From NCBI RefSeq assembly GCF_036669915.1, contig NC_089325.1, positions 20,190,331 through 20,254,330 of the forward strand: 64,000 nt of DNA, written 5' to 3'. This DNA comes from Pocillopora verrucosa (Eukaryota > Cnidaria > Anthozoa > Scleractinia > Pocilloporidae). Positions within the stretch are counted from its first letter, which is position 1; each line of letters opens with the position of its first letter. The translations under genes and the position numbers were made by a program. Positions 1-8,381 of this stretch are shown here, piece after piece. A model generated the notes under the pieces. It made no database searches and was not told where the DNA came from. It saw only the letters and a program-made list of their open reading frames with translations.

Positions 1-12
1 AGATCACTTGTG

Positions 13-75
13 TCTCTGGAAGGGCCTGCGACCTTCCGCGTGTGAGGCGGACGTGATAACCTCTACAATACAGGA
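13..75 (-). pseudogene. tRNA-Val(CAC) pseudogene, T loop lost
   Basis: Read on the minus strand it follows the tRNA-Val backbone through the D arm and the anticodon arm (loop CTCACAC, anticodon CAC). The T arm has lost the TTCGAG loop, and with it the internal B box needed by RNA polymerase III. It is almost certainly not transcribed as a tRNA. Confidence 0.75.
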
Positions 76-148
76 ACCTTAACTACGAAAAGTTATTAAG
101 CAAGTTGTATGTGATAGCGATCGTGATAGTGACAAAAGATCACTTGTG

Positions 149-212
149 TCTCTGGAAGGGCCTGCGACCTTCCGTGTGTGAGGCGGACGTGACAACCACT
201 ACACCAAAGGAA
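149..212 (-). pseudogene. tRNA-Val(CAC) pseudogene, second array unit
   Basis: This is the second copy in the 136-base array. It has the same missing T loop, plus base changes in the anticodon stem and D arm (GACAACC for GATAACC). Confidence 0.7.
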
Positions 213-284
213 CCTTAACTACAAAAAGTTATTAAGCAAGTTGTATTTGATAGCAATCGTGATAGTGACAAAAGATCACTTGTG

Positions 285-325
285 TCTCTGGCAGGGCCTG
301 CGACCTTCCGCCACACTACAGAGAC
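285..325 (-). pseudogene. tRNA-Val pseudogene fragment, third array unit
   Basis: This third unit is further reduced: after the T-arm remnant and half of the anticodon stem it jumps to the acceptor-side sequence, so the anticodon loop and D arm are gone. The T-arm remnant reads GCAGG-C-CCTGC, a short palindrome left after loss of the loop. Confidence 0.6.
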
Positions 326-330
326 TTTAA

Positions 331-966
331 CTACAAAGTTATTTATCATATCAAACTGAAATAAATAGATAAAGTAATAGAAAAAATAGAAATACTATAT
401 GATTATCTACACAGAACTAAAACTAGAATATTTTCAAGTAGTTTTAAGCAGTTTTGCTAGATTAATTTAAGGTGCTGTTGAAAACAGTTTCCGTTGGAGC
501 TCCACTCGAGGTTCAAACCAAACTCTCGATGAAGGATCATCGATATAAACAAGCCTTTGAAGCATTTGAGAATCAGAGTTAAACAACATATTAAAGATTT
601 TTCTCCAACAGGCGCTGAAAAATCACTGTTGGACAGCGGTGGTTTTCGTGTTGTGGTACTTGGGACGTACCCTAACCCTAAACTCTGAGCCTTACCTTCA
701 TGCCTTACTTGAGGGCATGAAAATAAGTTTAGGAAAAGGAACGTTTTGGTCTAAACTAGGATCAGGCTTTGAAAAACTTGTTTGCACGTCCCCAAGAAGA
801 ATTCCTACGTGGACGAATACCCCTGTTGTTGAAGATTATAAATCAATAAATTTTTAAAAGTTATCATCACATGAAAGTAAAATACAGAGACATAGATGAA
901 ATGGAAAGTCAGTTACAAATTAGTGTTTTGTTCAGATGGCTTTATAGAGACAAAAAAAGTATTCCC
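331..966. other. Spacer of the tRNA-Ile module
   Basis: AT-rich spacer with no supported gene. Its text recurs upstream of the other tRNA-Ile copies (about 25880-26670, 31910-32500 and 49095-49270) and in part at 7190-7600 and 59080-59500. Shared landmarks include the GGCGCTGAAAAATCACTGTTGG stretch region and a TGTTGTTGAAGATTA segment. An open frame at 639-857 is not preserved between copies and I do not call it a gene. Confidence 0.6.
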
Positions 967-1039
967 TGGTCCGTGTGAGGATCAAACTCACGACCTTGGC
1001 GTTATCAGCACCACGCTCTACCGACTGAGCGAACGGACC
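967..1039 (-). tRNA. tRNA-Ile(GAT), slightly diverged copy
   Basis: A 73-base minus-strand tRNA with acceptor GGTCCGT/ACGGACC, anticodon loop CTGATAA (anticodon GAT) and T arm GTGAG-loop-CTCAC. Two positions differ from the three sister copies: TTCGCTC instead of TTAGCTC in the A box, and a T-loop change (TTTGATC for TTCGATC). Both touch internal promoter elements, so expression may be weakened. Sister copies are at 26671, 32504 and 49273. Confidence 0.75.
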
Positions 1040-1074
1040 ATGCACATAAGAAATCTCGAAAGGGCAAACAATTG

Positions 1075-1110
1075 ACAATCCGGGTATCGATCCCGGCACC
1101 TTCCTAGTTG
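1075..1110 (-). pseudogene. tRNA-Ala 3' fragment
   Basis: On the minus strand only the T arm and acceptor 3' side of tRNA-Ala remain (GGTGCCGGGATCGATACCCGGATT). The 5' half is absent. The same fragment follows tRNA-Ile at about 26773 and 49378, so it was already broken before the Ile module was copied. Confidence 0.7.
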
Positions 1111-1740
1111 TGCACCAACCCGCACGAAAGCGGATGTGAAAATAAGAGACTGAAACAACTCAACTAGAATCATTACTAGATCGATCCTTTCCGAGATGCC
1201 AGAGAAGAAGGTTTAAGTAATCATTACTGTCTGAGTTCCGCACCACACAGAGTGTGAACCACATGTCCCTTGCAAAGAAGATAATGACGTGATTTGAAAT
1301 GTTATTCTCTTATATCTGTTGAAAGTCCTTCAGGATGTACTTGATCAACAGCACTCAGCTTCCAAAATTCTCTTTGTTCCTTGCCAGGAACATTTTTGCA
1401 AACATTTTCTTAGTTCAAAATCTGCTCTAGTTTTATATTCTACCAAACAATCAAAATTGCATTACGCTCTTTCTCAAGAACCTTTCTTTATTTAGATGCC
1501 ATTAAGTCTGAGACAGACCAAAATGCTAAAATTATAATTTGAGCACATATTCACTTGCCGATTGCAAGTTAAATTGTGTCGGGATTACTTGCCGAGCTTC
1601 GCAAAAGCGATGTCAGCTATGTCACAGATACCTCATACAAAACAAATAAAATAATTCCACAGCGACGGATCATTGAAGCAGGTCATAGAGAGAAGGATAG
1701 AGCTGACCTAAAAGGAGGCTACGAAAAACGACTAAGTAAA
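1111..1740. other. Spacer between Ala fragment and tRNA-like remnant
   Basis: No gene seen. The same sequence lies at 49413-50050, with parts at 18440-18650 and, inverted, at 31480-31790. An apparent 107-codon frame starting with GTG at 1576 spans the tRNA-like remnant and is a chance frame. Confidence 0.55.
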
Positions 1741-1796
1741 AACAGGGGTCCCTACCGTCAAAGATGGAGGTCGTGGATTCGATTCCGATCGGTGCC
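1741..1796 (+). pseudogene. tRNA-like remnant with T-run terminator
   Basis: About 50 bases that end like a tRNA: a B-box-like GGATTCGATTCC, then CGGTGCC, then a run of Ts typical of RNA polymerase III termination. The start GGGTCCC/TACCGTC does not form a D arm. Copies at 18667, 50051 and, inverted, near 31439 suggest an ancestral form GGCACCTACC...GGTCG...CGGTGCC. That form could close a 6-bp acceptor but has no D arm. Identity of the parent tRNA is unclear. Confidence 0.45.
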
Positions 1797-1799
1797 TTT

Positions 1800-2128
1800 T
1801 TTATTGTTGGCCAAAACATTTTGCAAACTGCACCTGATAACTCAGTGGGAGTTAGTAAACTATATTGAATACAGTTATCTCTACAAACAGAAGGAATAAC
1901 AGATATACGAAAGCTTAAACAATCCTCCCTCTACCATCTCGAGAAGGATCTGAGCAATAGTACAAAGTTAATTAGATTTACTCCCTCTGATGACACTGGT
2001 CGGGTTGTTTCTTCCGTTTTCATATGCCCTCACAAAGATTCCAAATTCGTTTGTCATGAATACCGCTAAGATTTTTTAATCACATAAAAATGGGAATTTC
2101 TCTAATCTCCTGTAGAAAAAGGAAATAT
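1800..2128. other. Spacer before tRNA-Asp fossil
   Basis: No gene seen. Matches 50107-50435 closely and, inverted, 30540-30900 and 31110-31430. It contains the CATCTCGAGAAGGATCTGA landmark shared by all Asp-side modules. Confidence 0.55.
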
Positions 2129-2205
2129 CTCCCCTGCGGGGAATCGAACCCCGGCCTCCCGCGTGACAGGCGGGAGACCGGGGGAGACCATTATTCTACC
2201 GAGGA
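2129..2205 (-). pseudogene. tRNA-Asp(GTC) with rebuilt D arm and long hairpin
   Basis: Minus-strand tRNA-Asp by its acceptor (TCCTCGG), anticodon loop CTGTCAC (GTC) and T arm (GGTTCGATTCCCC). It is 77 bases long, against 72 for the sound copies at 30454 and 31031. The second half of the D arm is replaced by sequence complementary to the variable region and T stem, so positions 2149-2183 fold into a 14-bp hairpin (one G-T pair) capped by the anticodon loop. This would compete with the cloverleaf. The same structure is at 50436. Confidence 0.7.
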
Positions 2206-2522
2206 AGCAACGAGTGATGTGGAGAAACCCTGTCATTTGTTCTGACTACGCGAAATCGTTCTCTCTACGTCTTAGACGTCTTTCTGCCGTCTGTGATTAT
2301 GTTGAAAATTGACTCTTTGACTCTTGAGTTACTACTTGCGTAACTCCTGTGTCACCCTGACAGCCCAACTTCATCAGTTCGTCAGCAACAGGAGCGAGAA
2401 GCAAATAAATGACAGAAACAACCAAGTCTGTTCTCACAACACCCTCCGCGATTCTGCCGTTAGTTTAGTCGAACATGACATTTCAGACATGGCGTAGATG
2501 CCACTAAAGTGCGTTCATGCAA
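2206..2522. other. Spacer between Asp and Val
   Basis: No gene seen. Matches 50690-51028 in copy 2, where about 180 bases around 50513-50690 are additional. It carries the CACCCTGACAGCCCAACTTCATCAG landmark region that precedes most tRNA-Val copies. Confidence 0.5.
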
Positions 2523-2595
2523 GTTTCTGTGGTGGAGTGGTTATCATATTCGCCTAACACGCGGAAGGTCGCTGGTTCGAGCTCTGCCAGAATCA
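2523..2595 (+). tRNA. tRNA-Val(AAC), imperfect
   Basis: A 73-base tRNA-Val body with anticodon loop CTAACAC (AAC) and B box GGTTCGAGCTC. One mismatch lies in the acceptor (CAGAATC), one in the anticodon stem (TTCGC/GCGGA) and one in the T stem, and the A box reads TGGTGGAGTGG. The identical-type copy in the other duplicate is at 51029. It may be transcribed weakly or be decaying. Confidence 0.6.
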
Positions 2596-3297
2596 AATTT
2601 TGTCACAATCGTCCACACTATAGGAAATCCAAGTTTCATCATCATCCTCTTATCATTATAATTTTTTTTTTCTGAGTATTTTGAGGGTGAGTTAACTAAA
2701 AAGACGCGCTTACCGGTGGCTGCTCAGTCTGGATTGTTCTGAAACTGAAATCAAGGGACAATCCTTGCTACAATCCTGCACTATTTAAGGCTCTCTGAGG
2801 AAACTACAATAGAGACAGGTGAAATTAATTTAATGTTCTTGGCCTTGATCACAGTTTCTGATCATCGCAAAGGACGTTAGAAAATGCACACCATGTATTA
2901 TCCATATACCGTTTTTTAAGGATATTGTAAGGGGACGAGGCTTAAGCAACTGCTTCGCCTGTATCCAGACCTCCTCTTGCCCAAAATAATGCACGGAGAC
3001 ACTTATTCATGCCTTTATATCTAGCCGCTTAGACTATTGAAACAGCCTCCTATTTGGAGTTCCTGAGTGCCATCTTCACAAATTACAGAGTCCAGAATGC
3101 GAGCGTGCGTAACTCGCGTGACACCTTGACAGCCCAACTTCATCAGCTTGTCAGCAACAGGAGTGAGAAACAAATGAATGACAGAAACAACCGGAGCCTG
3201 TTCCCACAGCACCCTCCAAATTCTGCTTATTCGTCAACTTATTCGAAACAAGGCATTTTAAACATGCCGTAAATGCCACAAAAGTAATAACCTGTAA
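2596..3297. other. Spacer with deletion scar at 3096
   Basis: No gene. Follows copy 2 (51102-51604) until position 3096, then jumps to sequence equivalent to 53276. About 30-50 bases just before the jump (from about 3065) are the beginning of a LINE tail that is fuller at 51590-51981. The start of another module (CGTAACTCGCGTGACACC) follows. Confidence 0.6.
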
Positions 3298-3370
3298 ATT
3301 TCTTTGGTGTAATGATAATCACGTCATCCTAACACGCGGAAGGTCGCAGGTTCGGGCCCTGCCATAAACA
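3298..3370 (+). pseudogene. tRNA-Val(AAC) pseudogene
   Basis: Val backbone with anticodon loop CTAACAC but a broken anticodon stem (TCATC/GCGGA) and weak acceptor (ATTTCTT). Copies with the same stem damage are at 53474 and, on the minus strand, 39513. The 20494 copy keeps a sound anticodon stem. Confidence 0.7.
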
Positions 3371-4560
3371 AAAGGTTGTCACAATCGTCCGCAACATCAG
3401 AAATCCAAGTTTTATCACCATCCGTTGAATTTTTTTTTTGAGTATTTTGAGGCTGAGATAAACTAAAACACGCGCTTACCGGTGGCCACTCAGTCTGGAT
3501 TCTTCTGTTTATGCTCGTGTAAAGATCGGATGAATAAACTTGTTGGTATGACACCTTCGCTGCACTATTTACTCGTGTTCGTATTTCCACTATCGACTTA
3601 ACTATTATTTCCATTTTCAACCTCATTCTTGTGATTATTTGTCGGGATTCGCACGAGTGATGTTTATCCCTCCCAACAGAAACCAAGAACGAAATGAAAA
3701 AATAGGTCCGCAGCGTGTAAATGTGTGCGCGTAAAATTGCTATATGTACACGCAAGAAATAAATTCCAAATGCGATAATTTCGCAAAAGCAGTCATTTCA
3801 GACAAAATTTGAAATCTTCATTTGTATTTTCTTTGATAGTAGTGAATATCAAACATACGTGTAAGACATTGATCTCTTGCATTTATCTTGATGCCGCGCT
3901 TTAGTCGTTCCTTTGAAGCTATTTCATCCGAAGGACAAACAGTTTTGGCTTTGTTTCCTGCAAATGGAGTAGCCTGTCTGGAGCGAAGCAAAATATGATA
4001 TTCACGATATATGTTTTCTGGTTTTTACTACATCGCTCAAGTTAGGAGTGTGGGGAAAATCTCATCAGCTGTTGTTTTGGATTATCGACGATTAACTGCA
4101 CTTCAACTCACCAAATTGCCCTTTTTTCTAGAGAAAATGTGAAATTCTATAAAATAGAATGTCTGTTCACTATGGCACTCGTTCTCTATACCGTCAATCC
4201 AACAAAAACTCCATCTTTACATCACAGGACAGCAATTGATGACTATTCTCGGTTCTGTTCAAGTGTAATTTGTCATAATTATTTTCTACATGTCGCCTTT
4301 CAAAAATTGCGGAAATTGGCTGTGTTTCCACACTAAAACGCACACAAAAACCTTTATTTACGTTTTGACCACTGCTTATCACAAATATTGAATTGCATAA
4401 GAATTATTTAAAAAAATACTGAAAGGTCTGTAATGTAACAACTTTTTGTCGGAGTGTGACAACGGTTTTGAAGTTATTTTGCCTGATTGTCTTTCCTTCG
4501 TCTCAAACTACCTAAATATAGGAACAAAAAGTTTCCTCACATCAAATTCCACGACAAAAC
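3371..4560. other. Spacer between Val fossil and Pro fossil
   Basis: No supported gene. The whole stretch recurs at 20567-21842, 53547-54735 and inverted at 38887-39512. Short open frames (for example 3324-3755 minus, 4139-4336 plus) change length and frame between copies, which argues against coding. Confidence 0.6.
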
Positions 4561-4627
4561 GGGCCTGTCCAGGAGTCGAACTCGTGACCTCCCGCATCCA
4601 AAGCGAGAATCACGAGACCAACAGGCC
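4561..4627 (-). pseudogene. tRNA-Pro(TGG) pseudogene, short D loop
   Basis: Minus-strand Pro backbone (GGCCTGTTGGTCT...CAGGCCC) with anticodon TGG, but only 67 bases long. Five bases are missing from the D loop compared with the sound Pro copy at 58007. The anticodon stem is also mismatched (CTCGC/GCGGG). The same 5-base loss is in the copies at 21843, 38820 and 54736. Confidence 0.75.
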
Positions 4628-4923
4628 AGTTACACGAAACTCTTAAAAGATATATTAGTGTTGTTTTGATGCGTAGCTGGTAGCAGGTGTGTAAGCAAAT
4701 GATCACTTCCTACCGGTCGTCCATGTTAGTGACCTATTCCACTTTCCCTGTTGTCGTCTTAGTATATGTACAATCAATTCCTATTATTATTACTGGCAAG
4801 TGCAACAGTAAGGATCACGGTCAGTTAACTTTTCCAACAGTAGTTCCAAAGCGAGTGGTGTTTTACTAGATACAAGCGGAAAGTTGCGCTAGCCTTCCAT
4901 CCTTACCTTGTCTCTCGTAAGAC

Positions 4924-4995
4924 CGTTCGGTAGTATAGCGGTGAGTATCCTCGCTTGTCACGCGGGAGACCGGGTTTCCATTCCGATAGAGCTCC
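4924..4995 (+). pseudogene. tRNA-Asp(GTC) pseudogene
   Basis: Asp backbone with a good A box and anticodon GTC. The T loop is lost (GGTTTCCATTCC) and the acceptor ends no longer pair (CGTTCGG against GATAGAG). Sister fossils with the same damage are at 22200, 55099 and 38456 (minus). Confidence 0.75.
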
Positions 4996-5956
4996 TATAA
5001 TCGAAAAGTCGGTACTTAATCTTAATAAAATCTCTATCTGAGACATTTATATCTCGTTTTCTTTCCAGAGCAAGAGCAAATCTTAATTATGCAGATTCCA
5101 CCGCTGGCCAGAAGATTAGGTGGCTACAGTCTTGTAAGGTGCAGAGCTTACTCTGCTGCACTTTTAAATCAAATGTCACCTTGGGAAAACATAACCCGAG
5201 TTTCTTCAAGTGACTGGTCAAAACACACAGGAAGATGCCGAAGGACGATAGAAATATGGGGATGAAGAAGTGACTCCTTACTTCTCGGGTGCCCCTCCAC
5301 TTACCAACAAAGATAAATGGACACGAAATTTTGCGGGCGAATTTCCCTGATTGGGTACATTAAGCTATTGAGGCAATGTTAAGCCGCACAAAGAATCAAA
5401 TTATATGCATGCATTTTGATAGCGGTCATGGAAATTATATGATTTCTGCTCAATTCATTTCTCAAGCACATTTTCCTGAAAAAAAATTTCGACTAAGATT
5501 GAGCATTTGTAATTATATGCCACAACAAATTATCTATCCGCAAGTTCCAAAGTGTTCATACTTAACTTTTAAAAGATTTCGGGTTGATTAGAGCGACGAC
5601 GTCGGTCACTTCATGACCATTTTCACAAGGCTGTTATACTTATCAGTTGGGATGACGATCAATTAACATTTTATCTTTCCATGTATCTTCTGTTAAGTTT
5701 GATGTCAGCGTATGGTTTAAAGCTTCGAAAATTCGAGTATCGTTAATTTTGACAGGTTTTGAACGTATATAATTTGTTTTTGTCCACTTTTCTTCTCACT
5801 TCTAAGAATAATAATGAAAGGCCAACGACCTATGTTTTTGGAATTGTGCACTAGGAGAATTTTGGTGGTCAAGTGTTACTGATGAGGTACATTGTGATGA
5901 GATTTCATAAGATATAAGGAAAAAAACAGTTTCATAGATGAGGGAAAAAAATTGAT
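4996..5956. other. Spacer after Asp fossil
   Basis: No gene seen. It recurs at 22272-23080, 55171-56138 and inverted at 36330-37206. It contains an open frame at 5376-5591 (also 55465-55767 and inverted 36624-36896) that keeps part of its reading across copies, but the copies are similar enough that this is expected by descent alone. Confidence 0.55.
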
Positions 5957-6003
5957 GTAGGGGGTCGAACTCACGTACCACGCTCTGCCGACTGAGCCTA
6001 CAG
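5957..6003 (-). pseudogene. tRNA-Ile fragment without anticodon arm
   Basis: Minus strand: D arm (GGCTCAGTCGGCAGAGCGTGG) is joined directly to T arm (CGTGAGTTCGACCCC). The anticodon arm is absent. Copies are at 23856, 36283 (plus) and 56139. Confidence 0.6.
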
Positions 6004-6620
6004 ATGTCGCATACCCTTGCCTTTTATTGCTGTTAGCGGTAATTTTTTGCCTTTTAGCTCGACTTTTTCCCCGTTAGAGCGGTTTATATCCAAAGCTGAA
6101 GAGCCTTTATGTAAGGCGAGGAGCTGAGTCAAAAGCTTTCACTGGGCCATCTTTAATCTTTCATTCGCTCTGACGATGGGCTAACGCTCGAAACGTCATG
6201 CAGCTTTGAATCAATTTACGTCATCAACTCAGTTGATAATACCAAATTACCCAGTTATACTCTCCGACGACGCAGCACCACAGTTTCTATAGGAACTTGC
6301 CCCTTTATTCATTTATCTTTAAGTTGGTTGAAGAATTGCTTCAAGGCACTGGAATCGAGACCCGGACTCTCCACGTCTGCCTATTAATGTTCTGATTCTT
6401 CTTTTGAATAACTTGCTATTTTGAATGACGCTAATAATTACCCTGCGTTCATTGAGGCTTATGGGCTTTTTTTTTATTTCACGTATTTCTTCCATTGGGT
6501 TGCACAAGAGCCTTTTATTTTAAATTTGTGGCGATAAATTGTCAACACTTGATGTGTAGGGAACACTAATTGTGACAAGGAGTAATATCCCATTTTGGTA
6601 TAAAAATACTAAAATCTAAA
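6004..6620. other. Spacer with dispersed-repeat motif and collapsed Ala remnant
   Basis: Holds a GGGCTAACGCTCGAAACGTC block (about 6176-6200) followed by an ATCAACTCAGTTGAT palindrome, a unit also seen at 24090, 56355 and, inverted, near 15920 and 62420. At about 6335-6385 a tRNA-Ala-like remnant, fuller at 56513, has lost 30-40 internal bases. No coding gene. Confidence 0.5.
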
Positions 6621-6693
6621 TGGAGAATCCAGGCATCCATCCTTGTACCTTCCATATGCGAAGCGGGCGCTCCACGATTTGAGCTAATTCCCC
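6621..6693 (-). pseudogene. tRNA-Ala(CGC) pseudogene
   Basis: A 73-base Ala backbone (GGGGAATTAGCTCAAAT...ATTCTCCA) with anticodon CGC. The anticodon stem is mismatched (CCCGC/ATGGA) and the T loop is altered (ATGGATG). Relatives at 24454 and 35791 carry AGC with the same stem damage. Confidence 0.7.
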
Positions 6694-7098
6694 AACCCGT
6701 TTATCACATGGTCTACCACTGTTCCTGTAGATATTTTATTAACATTTCAAGTTTTAACTCACTGCGGGCAACAGTTTACAGGAAACCGACCCGTACGGAC
6801 AAGTGACTCGGCTAGACACCCTTCAGCCTAACATCATTCATGGCCGGCCACGGGCCATCAGAACTCTGACGAAACGGGCAAGGCTATTTTATTACACGAA
6901 GGACAGCTCCTGCAACGAAAACAAATACGTTGACCATCTCTCTTTTTTTTTAAGAAAAGCTACAACAACGACCTACTCACAAGGAGACAAGAATGTTTAA
7001 AAAAATAATTATTTGGGTTTGCAAAAATTGGAATTGGCGCATATATTAGGCAAGTAGTATGTGATAGCGATCGTAATAGTGACAAAAGATCACTTGCG
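6694..7098. other. Spacer with 1.9-kb deletion scar near 6972
   Basis: No gene. Up to about 6970 it matches 24530-24790 and 56800-56975, then it switches to sequence equivalent to 58870 onward. The join falls at GACCTACTCACAAGG, where copy 2 has GACCTACTAGG at one end and GACCTGCTCACAAGG at the other. Confidence 0.65.
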
Positions 7099-7167
7099 CC
7101 TCTGACAGGGCTTTCGACTTTCCGCGTGTGAGGCCGGCGGACGTGATAACAACTACACTATAGGAAC
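7099..7167 (-). pseudogene. tRNA-Val(CAC) pseudogene
   Basis: Same lineage as the array at 1-330. There is no T loop, and extra bases sit in the anticodon stem (GGCCGGCGG). The copy-2 equivalent is at 59006. Confidence 0.65.
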
Positions 7168-7867
7168 CGTAACTACGAAAAATTATTAATCTTATCAAAC
7201 TGAAATAAATAGATAAAGTAATAGAAAGAGAAAAAAAGAAAAAATCTAAAATTATCTACATGGAAATAAAACTAGAATATTTTTCGAAGAATTTGAAGTG
7301 CAAACGGGAGAAATATATGCGCGACGATATTCACGTCAAGTAAACTGCGTTAGCTAAGAGTAGTTCTATTAGATTAATTTTTAGTTGCTGTTGGAAACAG
7401 ATTCCATTGAAACTCCACTCAAACCAAACTCTCCATAAAGGATCATCGAATAGACAAGCCTTTGAGAATTAGAGTAAAACAGCACATTACAGATATTTCT
7501 CCAATAGGCGCTGAAAAATCACTGTTGGACAGCGGTGGTTTTCGTGTTGTGGTACTTGGGATGTACCCCCCTAAACCCTGAGCCTTAGTAAAAGATCAAA
7601 ACGTATCAACGTAATTGTCCTTTTTGTTCTAAATGAATAAAAGAGAAAGAGACACTTTGACTCTTGAATTACTATCAAACATGAACTTAAAATGAAATGT
7701 TCCAGTGTGCATAACTCCCGTGTCACCCTGACAGCCCAACTTCATAAGAAATCAGGTTGACAGAAACAACCAAGCCTGCTCCCACAACACACTCCTCGAT
7801 TCTGCCGTTAGTTTATTTGGAACGTGGCATTTCAGACATGCCGTAGATGCCAAGTGCGTACATGCAA
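7168..7867. other. Spacer upstream of tRNA-Val
   Basis: No gene. It equals 59074-59769 in copy 2 and shares its first part with the Ile-module spacer and its last part with the flank that precedes every tRNA-Val. Confidence 0.55.
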
Positions 7868-7940
7868 GTTTCTGTAGTGTAGTGGTTATCACGTCCGCCT
7901 AACACGCGGAAGGTCGCAGGTTCGAGCCCTGCCAGAAACA
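7868..7940 (+). tRNA. tRNA-Val(AAC)
   Basis: A complete 73-base tRNA. Acceptor GTTTCTG/CAGAAAC pairs fully, the D arm carries A box TAGTGTAGTGG, the anticodon stem TCCGC/GCGGA is perfect with loop CTAACAC (anticodon AAC, expected to be read as inosine-AC), and T stem GCAGG/CCTGC encloses TTCGAGC. It decodes valine GUU/GUC/GUA codons after A34 editing. The nearest T run downstream is about 35 bases away. The best Val gene in the window; its duplicate is at 59770. Confidence 0.93.
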
Positions 7941-8377
7941 AATGTTGTCACAATCGTCCGCACTATCAGAAATCTAAGTTTTATTATCATCCTCTTGTCA
8001 TAATAACTTTTTCTGAGTATTTTGAGGGTGAGTTAACTAAAACACGCGCCTCCCGGTGGCTACTAAGTCTGGATTGTTCCGTCTATGCTCGTGTAAAGAC
8101 CAAATGAATAAACTTGTCGGTATGACACCTCTCCTGCACTATTTGCTAAACTTCTGTCTTTCGATTATTTGTTGAGATTCGCACGAGTGATGTTCAATAC
8201 TTCCAACAAAAACCAAGAACGAAATGAGAAAATTGATCCGCAACGAGTACACGTGTGCGCGTGGAACACATAAGATAAAAATTTCACATGCAGTAGTTTA
8301 TCAAAAGCAGTCCGGCATTTCTAAGAAAATTTAGGAATGGATATCAAACATCCGTGTAACACGTTGACTTCTCTCAT
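7941..8377. other. Spacer up to the transposon insertion
   Basis: No gene. It is collinear with 59843-60276 in copy 2. The transposon sits at the TTAA at 8378-8381. Confidence 0.6.
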
Positions 8378-8381
8378 TTAA

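Larger units (their letters stand above)
1..330. repeat. 136-bp tandem array carrying a broken tRNA-Val(CAC)
   Basis: The motif AGATCACTTGTGTCTCTGG begins at 1, 137 and 273, giving an exact period of 136 bases and about 2.3 units. Each unit holds one minus-strand tRNA-Val-like fossil and the same flank (TTATTAAGCAAGTTGTAT...). The unit occurs singly at about 7040-7180, 25720-25850 and 58940-59090, so local tandem growth happened only here. The array runs off the left edge of the window. Confidence 0.85.
3097..6972 (+). repeat. Val/Pro/Asp/Ala module, copy a
   Basis: One of four copies of a module of about 4-5 kb, in the order Val(AAC) fossil, Pro(TGG) fossil on the minus strand, Asp fossil, Ile fragment on minus, Ala fossil on minus. 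The other copies are at 19330-24960, 52090-57120 and, inverted, 35330-41070. This copy is cut short on both sides by deletions (3096 and 6972). Confidence 0.75.

Noticed and set aside
1-330. Possible CRISPR-like array (regular repeats)
   Set aside because: The unit is a 136-base direct tandem without variable spacers, in a eukaryotic tRNA context.
655-690. CCCTAACCCTAAA-like text suggesting telomere repeat
   Set aside because: Only about two units, found also in the other Ile-module copies with variations; not a telomeric array.
639-857. 72-codon open frame
   Set aside because: Lies in Ile-module spacer and is not kept in the other three copies of that spacer.
6176-6205. CTGACGA...GAAAC pattern resembling a hammerhead ribozyme core
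   Set aside because: The stem II closing pair does not form (T or A opposite C), the copy at 24090 reads CCGACGA instead of CTGACGA, and no matching stem I/III with a cleavage site is evident.
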